Made by a program: the position numbers and the translations under genes
Origin: Gemmatimonadota bacterium
GTDB taxonomy: Bacteria > JAAXHH01
Assembly (NCBI GenBank): GCA_009841265.1
Contig: VXMB01000009.1
Location: 1,161,911-1,225,910, forward strand
Length of the DNA stretch: 64,000 nucleotides
Direction of reading: 5' to 3'
Shown: positions 1 through 8,301 of the stretch, in pieces
How the letters are laid out: every line of letters starts with the position of its first letter
Numbering within the stretch: the first letter of the stretch is position 1
The notes under the pieces: generated by a model
Database searches by the model: none
The model's input: the letters and a program-made list of their open reading frames with translations, nothing else
What the model was told of the DNA's origin: nothing

Positions 1-920
1 CGCGCGAGGAACAGAAGCTCCTTGATCCGCGGTCCGACCACGTAGGCCAGTTCCTCCCGCGTCACCTCCCGCGGCTCGCGGCCGCCGACCCCGGGGACTT
101 CGATCAGGTTGTCCCGGTCCGGCCGGACATATACCGCACTGGCGTAGCAGCACTTGATCCGTTCGGCGTCCTCATGGGGCGTGCGGAGGCCGATGGCGAT
201 GTCGTTCGTAAGGTTGTTGCCCCCGGCCGGTATGACCGCCGAATGCCGAATGCTCCCCTGGTGGAACAGCGCGACCTTCGTCGTGCCCCCGCCCAGGTCG
301 AGCAGCACGACGCCCAGTTCCTTCTCGTCGGACGTGAGCGCCGACTCGCCCACGGCGATCGTATCCAGGACGAGTTCCCTGACCCGAATTCCGGATTGCT
401 CGATGCAGTTGCGTACATTCCGCAACGGGGTGACCGCGCCCGTTATGATGTGCACGAGCACTTCGAGCCGGACGCCCGACATGCCGCACGGGTCGGGGAT
501 CCTGCACTGGTCGTCCACGATGTGGTCCTGGGTGAGCACGTGGATGACCTGGCGGTCCGAGGGTATTTTCAGGGCCGTCGCCGCTTCGCGGGCGCGGAAT
601 ACGTCCTCCCGCGTCACGCCCCGGCCGACGTCGGTCGCGATGGCCACGGCGCCGCTGCTGTTGACGCTTTCGATGTGCTCGCCGGAAAACCCGACGAATA
701 CCTCGTTTACCCTGGCGCCCGCATCTCGTTCCGCGGTCCGGAGCGCCTCCTCGATCGAACGGGCGGCCTCGTCCATGTTGACCACGACACCTCGTCTGAG
801 GCCCCGGGACCTGCTCGCGCCCCTGCCCAGGATCCGCAGTCCGTCGTCTGCAATCTCACCGATCAGCACGACCGTTCTGGTGGTACCCAGATCGAGCGCG
901 GCGATACATTCACGAGCCAT
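1..920 (-). CDS. ftsA: Cell division protein FtsA, C-terminus beyond window
   Basis: FtsA is an actin-like ATPase that ties the FtsZ ring to the inner membrane and recruits later divisome proteins. The 306 residues visible start at an ATG preceded by AAAAGGAG six bases upstream. The first phosphate motif is LDLGTTRT (residues 9-16). An SHS2-type (1C) insertion region covers about 83-160, and the second phosphate motif LLDLGGGTTKVALF lies at 206-219. The gene runs off the left edge, so the C-terminal part and membrane-targeting helix are not seen. It is the last visible gene of the dcw cluster, 18 bases after ftsQ; ftsZ would be expected next, outside the window. Identification rests on motifs plus position. 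Confidence 0.95.
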   Translation of the reverse strand, partial: MARECIAALDLGTTRTVVLIGEIADDGLRILGRGASRSRGLRRGVVVNMDEAARSIEEALRTAERDAGARVNEVFVGFSGEHIESVNSSGAVAIATDVGRGVTREDVFRAREAATALKIPSDRQVIHVLTQDHIVDDQCRIPDPCGMSGVRLEVLVHIITGAVTPLRNVRNCIEQSGIRVRELVLDTIAVGESALTSDEKELGVVLLDLGGGTTKVALFHQGSIRHSAVIPAGGNNLTNDIAIGLRTPHEDAERIKCCYASAVYVRPDRDNLIEVPGVGGREPREVTREELAYVVGPRIKELLFLA

Positions 921-938
921 GTTCAACTCCTTTTACCA

Positions 939-1781
939 CTACGATCTCCCGCCCCCGGACCGGTTGGATACGATCGGCCGGACGATAACCTGGTCCTTGA
1001 ACCGCAGGTCGATCAGGCGGGTACGGATGGCATCGGCTTCCAGCTGTTCCACCGTCCTTTTCAACATCTCGATCTTCCTCGGATAGTTACCCGTCCCGAA
1101 CCGTATGGCCAGACCGCCTTCGACCATGTAGGCGATCGGGTCATCGGGACTGGACACGTGTATCTCGGACAACTCGTCATACATCCCCGGAGACATCGAC
1201 CTGAGCACCCGCATCAGGTAGAGCGCGCGGGCCATCTCCGGATTGGCCAACATGGCGTCTCTCAGCGTTTCGAAACTGCGGTCCTCCGACTCCGCTGCAC
1301 CCGGCGCCTGCCGGTAGCTTGAAGCGTCGACGGTGATTACGGGAAGATCCGGCAGCCCGTTGCCGGGCGTCAGGGGGATCAGCTCGCCGCGTTCCGAGAC
1401 GCCGTAGAGCCGGTCCAGCTGTACGAAAGCGATCGGTTTCAGTTCCTCCACGCGGACCACGACGGTACCGGGCAGTCTCCTGGTGACCGCGACCTGTTCG
1501 AACCGCCGGTCCAGCAAAAGGCGCCTTTCGGTCTCCGAGAGGTCGGCCGACCAGATGTTCCGTCCACGCTCGAGACCGGCAACCGCGATGATATCTTCTT
1601 TGCCGACGAAGCGGTTCCCCGCGACGTCGATGGTGTTCAGTTTGAACGCCGGCGAGGTCTTCGTCCACTCGGACAGCGCCAGGCCGCCCATGGCCAGTCC
1701 CGCCACCGCGCCCGAGACGAGCAGGCCGGCCGCGAGTCCAAGCATCAGCCTGACCGCGGGATGCATCCTGTTCAGCTTCAT
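939..1781 (-). CDS. ftsQ: Cell division protein FtsQ/DivIB
   Basis: This 280-residue bitopic protein links cytoplasmic and periplasmic divisome components with FtsL/FtsB. A short basic cytoplasmic start is followed by one membrane segment (about residues 10-36) and a POTRA-like domain (about 46-122, containing the VAGNRF turn and the RRLPGTVVVRVEE strand typical of the family). A FtsQ-type beta domain fills the rest. The ATG overlaps the end of murB by four bases, which suggests translational coupling. Length and position between murB and ftsA match the family. Confidence 0.92.
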   Translation of the reverse strand: MKLNRMHPAVRLMLGLAAGLLVSGAVAGLAMGGLALSEWTKTSPAFKLNTIDVAGNRFVGKEDIIAVAGLERGRNIWSADLSETERRLLLDRRFEQVAVTRRLPGTVVVRVEELKPIAFVQLDRLYGVSERGELIPLTPGNGLPDLPVITVDASSYRQAPGAAESEDRSFETLRDAMLANPEMARALYLMRVLRSMSPGMYDELSEIHVSSPDDPIAYMVEGGLAIRFGTGNYPRKIEMLKRTVEQLEADAIRTRLIDLRFKDQVIVRPIVSNRSGGGRS

Positions 1782-2698
1782 ACGACCCCCGATTTCATCA
1801 CGCGTACCTCGAGTTCAAGGGCTACGCCGGTTTGTTCGAAGACCCGCTCGCGAACCATGTCGATCAGCCGCAACGCGTCCGAAGCCGTCGCCCCGCCCTG
1901 GTTGATTACGAAATTTCCGTGGAGGTCGGACACCCTCGCTCCCCCGACCTGCAGGCCCTTGCAACCGGCCGCGTCGATCAGCCTCCCCGCCGTGCCGTCC
2001 TCGGGGTTCTTGAACATGCATCCGGCGCTCTGGTCCGCGGACGGCTGTGTGCGCTTCCGGTATTCGGTGAAATCCCGTATGCGTTCATACACGTTTTCCG
2101 GTTCGTCCGGCGTCAGCCTGAACACGGCCCCGGTAACGATGCCACCCGGATCGATACCGCTCTCCCGGTAGGAAAACCCCGCTTCGCCGGCCGGGATCGT
2201 CTCGATGTCGCCGGAAGGCTGTATCAGCTCAATCGACTCCAGCACGCCACCCAGATCGCTCCCGTGGGCGCCCGCGTTGCCACGGATGGACCCGCCGACC
2301 ACGCCGGGGATCCCGGTGCAGAACTCCAGTCCGCCCAGTCCCGTGGCCGCCGCCGACCATGCGAGCCGGGGCAGGCTGACTCCGGCGCCGGCCCGGAGGT
2401 ATTCGCCTTCCTGCTTCAAATGCCACAGCGTCCCCTCCGCCGGGGTCGATCCGCGTATCTTGATGACCAGCCCCCTGAACCCGTCATCCGAAAAGAGGAT
2501 GTTGCTCCCGTTCCCCAGCACCAGCCAGGGGACCTCGTGCACCCTGGCCGCGGTGACGATTTCGAGCAGCTCCGATCGGGTTTCAGGCAAACACAACACG
2601 TCGGCCGGTCCCCCCACCCGGTAGGTGGTATGCCGGTCGAGGCCCTCGTTCAGCCGAAGCCGCCCGGCAGGCACCAATCCGCTGAAGATTTCAGACAT
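1778..2698 (-). CDS. murB: UDP-N-acetylenolpyruvoylglucosamine reductase MurB
   Basis: MurB reduces UDP-GlcNAc-enolpyruvate to UDP-MurNAc with FAD and NADPH in the cytoplasm. FAD-binding signatures are YRVGGPAD (26-33), LGNGSNIL (61-68) and the GIPGVVGGSIRGNAGAHG loop (129-146). The compact 306-residue form and C-terminal domain fit type II MurB. The proton-donor position lies in SAGCMFKNP, with Cys227 where E. coli has Ser. Two ATG codons (2704 and 2698) compete; I chose 2698, giving the start MSEIFSGL. Both overlap the murC end, by 14 or 8 bases, so translation is probably coupled. Confidence 0.94.
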   Translation of the reverse strand: MSEIFSGLVPAGRLRLNEGLDRHTTYRVGGPADVLCLPETRSELLEIVTAARVHEVPWLVLGNGSNILFSDDGFRGLVIKIRGSTPAEGTLWHLKQEGEYLRAGAGVSLPRLAWSAAATGLGGLEFCTGIPGVVGGSIRGNAGAHGSDLGGVLESIELIQPSGDIETIPAGEAGFSYRESGIDPGGIVTGAVFRLTPDEPENVYERIRDFTEYRKRTQPSADQSAGCMFKNPEDGTAGRLIDAAGCKGLQVGGARVSDLHGNFVINQGGATASDALRLIDMVRERVFEQTGVALELEVRVMKSGVV

Positions 2699-4163
2699 TC
2701 CCATGAGACCGGACTCCGCTTTTCCGCAGCAGTTCGCAAACCTGGCTTCCCACCTCGCCGACGTCCCCCGCGCCGAGGGTAAGCACCAGGTCTCCACGCT
2801 CGAGATCGTCCACCAGCGCGGCCGCTACCCGGTCCTTGTCCGGGATATACGCGACGTTTCCGCCGAATGCGCTCGCGTCGTGGACGATCATCTCACCCGT
2901 CACCCCGTCCCGGGGCGTTTCCCTGGACGCGTATACGTCCGTAACGATCGTCCGGTATGAGGGAAACCGCCCGAGCACGCGTCCGAATTCTCGGCGCAGA
3001 TTCCGCGTCCGGCTGTAAAGGTGTGGCTGGAACACCACGAACATGCGCCGGGCGCCCGCATTCGACACCGCGCGCAGCGCGGCCTCGATTTCGACGGGAT
3101 GGTGGGCGTAGTCGTCCACCACCGTGACGCCGCCGATGCTGCCCAGCACTTCGAATCGCCTTCTCAGCCCCCGGTATTCCGCCAGGGCCGCCATGGTCCG
3201 ATCGACGGGCAGCTCGAGATCATCGGCCACGGCGATGGCGGCCAGTGCGTTGGACAGGTTGCACTCGCCCGGCTGCGGCAGCACCAGCCGGCCGGCCGGA
3301 ACGTCCCGCACGTAAACCTCGGCGGAAATGCTCCAGCCTTTCGATTCCACCCGGTCCGCCCGGATGCGGGCTTGCGCCGAAAGCCCGTAGGTCACCAGGC
3401 GGCGACGCAGGCCGGACCGGATTCTGCCGATGCCCGGGTCGTCCGCGCACACGATCAGGGACCCGTCCTCGGGTACGAGATGGGCGAAGACGGTAAAGGC
3501 TTCATCGATGGCTTCCTGCGAACCGTAGTATTCCATGTGGTCGGCGTCCACTGAAGTGATTACGGCAGCCGCAGGCGTAAGCGCATGGAACGAACGATCG
3601 TATTCATCGGCTTCCACGACCATCCAGGGACCGTTTCCACGGCGGACGTTGGATCCGTTTTCCGTCATGACCCCGCCGATGACGGCCGTCGGGTCCAGCC
3701 CCGCGGCCGCCAGTACCTTGACGATCATGGCCGACGTGGAGGTCTTTCCGTGGGTGCCCGCCACGGCGATGCCCTGCGTCCCGCGCGTCAGCATACCGAG
3801 CAGTTCGGCGCGGGTGACGGTGCGCCGGCCCAGCCGGCGGGCCGCCGCGAGTTCGGAATTGTCCCCGGGGATGGCGGAGGAGTACACGATCAGGTCCGCA
3901 TCCTCCGCGTTGGCCGGGTCGTGGCCCTGGAAGACGGACGCTCCGAGACCGTGTAACCGGTCGGTCAACGGCGTACCCCGCAGGTCCGACCCGCTGACTT
4001 TGTATCCATATCCGAGCATCAGTTCAGCCAGTGCGCTCATGCCGATTCCGCCTATTCCGATGAAATGCGCGTGGCGGCAAGTCATTTCCGGTCCTTGCCG
4101 GCCGGTACCCACGGTCTGTCCGGCCCCTTCGGTCTGTTCGGTATCGTCTGTCCGATCAGTCAT
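2691..4163 (-). CDS. murC: UDP-N-acetylmuramate--L-alanine ligase MurC
   Basis: MurC adds L-alanine to UDP-MurNAc with ATP, the first amino acid of the stem peptide. The nucleotide motif GIGGIGMSALAE (36-47), the ATP loop AGTHGKTSTSAM (135-146) and the Mur ligase motifs EADEYDRSF and DDYAHHPVEI are intact. The first 26 residues are a low-complexity string of T-x-x triplets (TDR TDD TEQ TEG) before the family core at MTCRHAHF. They come from a degenerate 9-base repeat, so the start could be either the first ATG (overlapping ftsW by 8 bases) or the ATG at 4085. At 490 residues it is slightly long because of this tail. Confidence 0.95.
   Translation of the reverse strand: MTDRTDDTEQTEGAGQTVGTGRQGPEMTCRHAHFIGIGGIGMSALAELMLGYGYKVSGSDLRGTPLTDRLHGLGASVFQGHDPANAEDADLIVYSSAIPGDNSELAAARRLGRRTVTRAELLGMLTRGTQGIAVAGTHGKTSTSAMIVKVLAAAGLDPTAVIGGVMTENGSNVRRGNGPWMVVEADEYDRSFHALTPAAAVITSVDADHMEYYGSQEAIDEAFTVFAHLVPEDGSLIVCADDPGIGRIRSGLRRRLVTYGLSAQARIRADRVESKGWSISAEVYVRDVPAGRLVLPQPGECNLSNALAAIAVADDLELPVDRTMAALAEYRGLRRRFEVLGSIGGVTVVDDYAHHPVEIEAALRAVSNAGARRMFVVFQPHLYSRTRNLRREFGRVLGRFPSYRTIVTDVYASRETPRDGVTGEMIVHDASAFGGNVAYIPDKDRVAAALVDDLERGDLVLTLGAGDVGEVGSQVCELLRKSGVRSHGNV
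4110..4160. repeat. Degenerate 9-bp repeat at the murC N-terminus
   Basis: The plus strand carries several GGTCTGTCC/GGTCTGTTC-like units here. Read on the minus strand they give MurC an N-terminal run of tripeptides (TDR, TDD, TEQ, TEG, AGQ, TVG). The units are diverged and the phase is kept only in part. This is one member of a repeat family seen elsewhere in the window. Confidence 0.55.
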
Positions 4164-5298
4164 ACTGCAGTCTCTGACGGCGATAGGTCATTCTGGATAT
4201 GTTCAGCAGGATCCCGATACTCATCATGCAGACGAGCAGCCAGGACCCTCCGTAGCTCAGAAAAGGCAGCGGCAGGCCCGTAGTGGGCAGCAAGCCCGTC
4301 ACCACCCCGATGTTCACCAGCACGTGCAGCGTGATGAGCAGGGTCAGCCCCGATGCCAGGAAAAACCCGAAGGCGTCCGGCGCCATGCGGGCGATGCGGA
4401 CCCCTCGCCAGGCGAAGACGACAAAGAGGCCCAGTACCGCCACCGACCCCAGGAACCCGAGCTCCTCACCGATCACCGCGAACACGAAATCCGTATGGGG
4501 ATCGGGTAGAAAAAGGAACTTCTGCCGGCTCTGCCCCAGTCCGTTCCCGAACATGCCTCCCGTGCCCAGGCCGATCAGTGCCTGTTGCAACTGATAGTCC
4601 GCCCCCTGAAAATTGTGGGCCTGATCGGCGGAATTGCCGAAAAACCGTTCGAAGTAGGTCATGAGCCGGCCCCGGCTGTGCGCGGACGAGTACAGTTTGT
4701 AGACGAGGGCCGGGATCAAGATCCCCACGGCGCCTGCCAGGTGCAGCAACCGGGCTCGGCCGACGTAAAGCACCGCGAAGGCGGTCGCGGCCAGCACGAT
4801 GGCAGTGCCGTAGTCCGGCTGCAGGCCGATCAGCAGGCAGGTGGCTCCGATCACCGCCAGCACGGGAAGAAAACCGGTGAAAAACCGTTCCATGACGTGC
4901 TGGCGCCTGGCCAGCCAGTAGGCCAGGAAGATCACCAGGGCGATCTTGACCCCCTCCGCGGGCTGAATCGTCATGGAGAACAGGTTCAACGTGCGCGTCG
5001 CTCCGCGGATGGTCATCCCGATACCGGGAACGAATACGAGGGCCAGAAACCCCATGCCGATGACGATCAGGATCGGGGACCACTTCTGCAGTTTCTGGTA
5101 ATTCAGGCTGGCGAAGAGGATCAGGATGACGATTCCGAGGATCAACCGCACCAGGTAACGTTTCACGAAGAACCCGCTGTCCCCGGAGAACATCTCCGCG
5201 GCAACGGCCGGGCTCGCACTGTAAACCATGACCGACCCCACGCAGAGCAGGAGCAGCGACGAGACCAGCAGTGGAAGATCAATACGTTGATGCAACAC
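4156..5298 (-). CDS. ftsW: Lipid II polymerase FtsW (SEDS family)
   Basis: FtsW is the divisome SEDS glycosyltransferase that polymerises lipid II with the partner transpeptidase FtsI. The 380-residue protein is almost wholly hydrophobic, with about ten membrane segments. It carries SEDS landmarks such as the QPDYGTA segment, the VIGEELGFLGS segment and the C-terminal GLLPTTGLPLPFLSYGGS signature. The start is GTG at 5298, four bases after the murF stop; an in-frame ATG further up lies inside murF and gives a non-hydrophobic N-terminus. Its neighbours are unusual: mraY and murD are missing before it and murG after it. Confidence 0.94.
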   Translation of the reverse strand: MLHQRIDLPLLVSSLLLLCVGSVMVYSASPAVAAEMFSGDSGFFVKRYLVRLILGIVILILFASLNYQKLQKWSPILIVIGMGFLALVFVPGIGMTIRGATRTLNLFSMTIQPAEGVKIALVIFLAYWLARRQHVMERFFTGFLPVLAVIGATCLLIGLQPDYGTAIVLAATAFAVLYVGRARLLHLAGAVGILIPALVYKLYSSAHSRGRLMTYFERFFGNSADQAHNFQGADYQLQQALIGLGTGGMFGNGLGQSRQKFLFLPDPHTDFVFAVIGEELGFLGSVAVLGLFVVFAWRGVRIARMAPDAFGFFLASGLTLLITLHVLVNIGVVTGLLPTTGLPLPFLSYGGSWLLVCMMSIGILLNISRMTYRRQRLQYD

Positions 5299-5302
5299 GT
5301 GC

Positions 5303-6724
5303 TTACCCCATTTCGCCGTGGCCGAGCGACTTCTCCAGGTATTCCACGACGGATTCCATTCGCATGCCGCGCGATCCCTTGACGAGTACCACGTCGCCGT
5401 CTTCGACTTCCGCCAGTACCGCGGCGGCGGCCTCGTCGTTGCAGCTGCAGGACACGACGCGAGACGCTGGGAGGCCGTCGTCCACCGCGGCTGCGGCGAT
5501 TTCGCGGGCCAGTTCTCCCACCGTGATGATCCGCTCCGCCACCTCCGCGGCACGCCTTCCGATTTCCCGGTGCGCCGCCCTGCCCAGGTCGCCCAGTTCC
5601 AGCATGTCTCCGAGGACGACCAGTTTACGTCCTCCGGCCGTCGCCAGCGCGTCCAGGGCCGCCTTCATGGACGACGGATTGGCGTTGTACGTGTCGTTTA
5701 TCAGGTGAACGGCGCCCGCCTTCCTGTACTCCATGCGCATGGGCGTGGGCTCGACGCTCCGCAGCGCGCGGGCGATGGCCTGGTCGGCGACTCCCGTGAG
5801 CCTGCCCACCGCCACGGCGGCCGCAGCGTTCATGACCTGGTGCTCCCCCATCAAATTTATTCGAAAGGAAGCCCCGTCCGACAATGTGAAGGCCGATCCG
5901 GACAACTCGGTCCTTACGCGTGACAGCCTGACGTCGGCCCCCGCGCTGCAGCCGAAGGTGACCACCCGCGCCTGGCTGCGGCCGGCCTGCTTCATGACGA
6001 GGGGGTCGTCGGCGTTCAACACCGCGCTCCCGCCTTCCGGCAAGTGGTCGAGGATCTCGCCCTTGGCCCGGGCAATGCCTTCGATGGACTCGAAGAACTC
6101 GATATGCGCGGGCCCTACGTTGGTTATCACGCCGATGGATGGACGGGTCATCCGGGACAGCCGGTCCAGTTCGCCCGCATGGTTCATGCCCAGTTCGAGC
6201 ACCGCTGCGCCGTGATCTCCATGCAGGGTAAACAGGGCTTCGGAGACGCCCAGCTGGCTGTTCAGGTTCCCGGGGGTCTTGAACACCCGGTAGCGTTCTC
6301 CCAGCACGGCGGCGATCATGTTCTTGGTGGTGGTCTTTCCGCTGGAGCCCGTAACCGCGACTACGGGCAGGTCGAAACGCCTTCGGTGCCAGCCCGCGAA
6401 AGCCTGCAGCGCCGGAAGTACTGCGGGTACGACGATCCGCGCGGCGTCCGGGGCTTCCCGGTCCGGCCGGCGCGCGTGCCAGTCGTCTGTGACGAGGGAG
6501 GCACACGCACCCGCGCGCATGGCATCGGGTACGAAATCGTGACCGTCGAATCGCTCACCGGCAATCGCGACGAACAGATTGCCTGCCTCGATTCGCCGGG
6601 TGTCCGAACAGACGCCCGTGATCCGGCTGCGGCGAAGCGCCGGGGACGGAACGTGCAGGCTGCCGCCCATGATTCCGGCTATCTCCATCAGTGTGGGCTC
6701 CTCCGTACCGTTGTGATTATCCAT
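5303..6724 (-). CDS. murF: UDP-MurNAc-tripeptide--D-Ala-D-Ala ligase MurF
   Basis: MurF adds the D-Ala-D-Ala dipeptide to complete UDP-MurNAc-pentapeptide. A MurE/MurF-type N-terminal domain (VCSDTRRIEAGNLFVAI, 38-54) is followed by the ATP loop VTGSSGKTTTKNM (124-136) and the ligase motif NDTYNANPSSM. The chosen ATG gives 473 residues and overlaps the murE stop by eight bases. A later ATG (MEIAGIMGG, residue 13) is also possible. ftsW follows after four bases, so mraY is not in its usual position. Confidence 0.95.
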   Translation of the reverse strand: MDNHNGTEEPTLMEIAGIMGGSLHVPSPALRRSRITGVCSDTRRIEAGNLFVAIAGERFDGHDFVPDAMRAGACASLVTDDWHARRPDREAPDAARIVVPAVLPALQAFAGWHRRRFDLPVVAVTGSSGKTTTKNMIAAVLGERYRVFKTPGNLNSQLGVSEALFTLHGDHGAAVLELGMNHAGELDRLSRMTRPSIGVITNVGPAHIEFFESIEGIARAKGEILDHLPEGGSAVLNADDPLVMKQAGRSQARVVTFGCSAGADVRLSRVRTELSGSAFTLSDGASFRINLMGEHQVMNAAAAVAVGRLTGVADQAIARALRSVEPTPMRMEYRKAGAVHLINDTYNANPSSMKAALDALATAGGRKLVVLGDMLELGDLGRAAHREIGRRAAEVAERIITVGELAREIAAAAVDDGLPASRVVSCSCNDEAAAAVLAEVEDGDVVLVKGSRGMRMESVVEYLEKSLGHGEMG

Positions 6725-8252
6725 AGTGCGCCTCGAGGCATTCCCGGGCCTTGATCCGGTCGTCGAACTCGATCTGCGAATCGCCCACGACCTGGTAGAC
6801 CGTGTCTCCCCTTCCGGCAATCAGCACGGTGTCGCCTTCGCCCGCATCGCGCAGGGCCTTCCGAATCGCTTCGCCACGGTCCTGGACGATATGGGAGCGG
6901 ACGTGGGGCAGGAGGCCCGGCTCGATATCCCGTATGATACGGTCGGGTGGTTCCGTTCTGGGGTTGTCGGTCGTCACGATGACGACGTCGGCGTGCGTGG
7001 ACGCCGCCCGGCCCATGAGGGGCCGCTTGCCCGGGTCCCGGTCCCCACCGCAGCCGAACACGACGGTCAGGTTTCCCCGCGTCCATTCTCGGCAGGTCGA
7101 CAGCACGGCGCCGAGCGCATCGGGCGTATGGGCGAAATCCACGAGCACGTTGAACGGCTGTCCGGCATCGACGCGTTCCAGCCGGCCGGGCACCTTTATC
7201 CCGGATACGGCCCGGTTCATCAGCGCGCTGTCTATGCCGAACTCCAGCCCCACGGAAATCGCCGCCAGGGCATTATATGCGTTGAATCGACCCAGGAGCG
7301 GCAGGGTCACGTTGAACGGCGGATCGGAACGCACCTGCACCGCAAGGGTGGTCCGGTCCGCGTGGTATCCGATCGGACCCGCCCTGTGGACGTCTGCTCT
7401 CTTGTCCAATCCATAGGTAAGGACGCGCGCGCGCGAGGCGTTCTTGAAATGCACGAAGGCGGGATCGTCCATGTTGAGGACAGCGGTGCCCTCTTCGTCG
7501 AGCAGTTCGGAGAATAGCAGCGTCTTGGCTTCCCGGTATGCGTCGAAGGTCTTGTGGTCGTCCAGGTGTTCACGGGACAGATTGGTAAAGACGCCCGTGG
7601 TGAACCGCAGGCCGGACAGTCGCTGCCAGGCCAGGCTGTGGGAGGATACTTCCATGACGACGCATTCACCTCCCCGGTCCCTGATCTCACTTAAGGTGCG
7701 GTGAAGCTCCATCGGGTAAGGCGTGGTGTGACTCAGCTTCCATTCGAGCATCTCGCCCATGTACCGGCTGCCCAGCGTGCCGATGCCACCCACAGACCGG
7801 CCGCGCTCCCGGAGGATGGCCTCGACCAGCAGCGACACCGTCGTCTTGCCGTTGGTCCCCGTGACGCCGACCAGGCAGAGGTCGTCCGCAGGCCGGCCGT
7901 AATACGCGGCAGCCATCAGGCCGTATGCCCTGGAGGTGTCCTGAACGATTACCGTAGTCGCGTCATCGAGACGTTCTTCGTTTTCCTGGACCACGACCGA
8001 GGCGCCCCGTGCCATCGCGTCGCGGACGTACCGATGACCGTCGCGGCCCGACGGCTCGCGCAGCGCGACGAAAACATCGCCGGGCTTAACGGACCTCGAA
8101 TCATGGACGATCCCGCCGATCTCACGGTCCGCCCGGTCCGCCCGGTCCGCCCGGTCCGCCCGGTCCGCCTGGCCGGTACGGCCGGCCCGACCCGGCGGGC
8201 GGATCACCTCTTTGCGAGGCAGCGCGTCCAGTAGTGTGGAAAGCTGTATCAA
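6717..8252 (-). CDS. murE: UDP-MurNAc-tripeptide synthetase MurE, probably meso-DAP adding
   Basis: MurE adds the third stem residue. The ATP loop VGVTGTNGKTTVS is intact (about 128-140), and DNPR near residue 429 is the motif family knowledge links to meso-diaminopimelate rather than lysine. I prefer the TTG at 8252: it starts the protein at the usual MurE N-terminal motif (IQLSTLL), has GAGGG eight bases upstream and follows the ftsI stop by 49 bases. An ATG at 8339 would add 29 residues unlike the family and overlap ftsI by 38 bases. Between the N-terminal helix and the core is an inserted low-complexity stretch with ADR repeated five times, encoded by perfect 9-bp repeats. Length is 511 residues. 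Confidence 0.93.
   Translation of the reverse strand: MIQLSTLLDALPRKEVIRPPGRAGRTGQADRADRADRADRADREIGGIVHDSRSVKPGDVFVALREPSGRDGHRYVRDAMARGASVVVQENEERLDDATTVIVQDTSRAYGLMAAAYYGRPADDLCLVGVTGTNGKTTVSLLVEAILRERGRSVGGIGTLGSRYMGEMLEWKLSHTTPYPMELHRTLSEIRDRGGECVVMEVSSHSLAWQRLSGLRFTTGVFTNLSREHLDDHKTFDAYREAKTLLFSELLDEEGTAVLNMDDPAFVHFKNASRARVLTYGLDKRADVHRAGPIGYHADRTTLAVQVRSDPPFNVTLPLLGRFNAYNALAAISVGLEFGIDSALMNRAVSGIKVPGRLERVDAGQPFNVLVDFAHTPDALGAVLSTCREWTRGNLTVVFGCGGDRDPGKRPLMGRAASTHADVVIVTTDNPRTEPPDRIIRDIEPGLLPHVRSHIVQDRGEAIRKALRDAGEGDTVLIAGRGDTVYQVVGDSQIEFDDRIKARECLEAHYG
8125..8169. repeat. Five perfect 9-bp tandem repeats inside murE
   Basis: Five consecutive identical copies of CGGTCCGCC are followed by diverged units up to about 8200. 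On the minus strand they encode (Ala-Asp-Arg)5 in the MurE N-terminal linker. A 9-bp unit keeps the frame whatever the copy number, so length variation would be tolerated. Confidence 0.95.
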
Positions 8253-8301
8253 GGTCTTGACCCTCAGTGCCGTCAACCGCTCGAGGCGAGCGAACGGACG
8301 G

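Noticed and set aside
1..920. Truncated ftsA as a pseudogene
   Set aside because: The frame is open to the window edge and all visible motifs are intact; the truncation is only the window boundary.
2010..2030. MurB with a missing catalytic serine
   Set aside because: The position is Cys within an otherwise perfect SAGCMFKNP motif. Cys at this place is, to my knowledge, found in other MurB proteins and can donate the proton, so it is not a broken enzyme.
8125..8169. CRISPR-like array
   Set aside because: The units are 9 bases long with no spacers and lie inside murE, so this is a simple tandem repeat.
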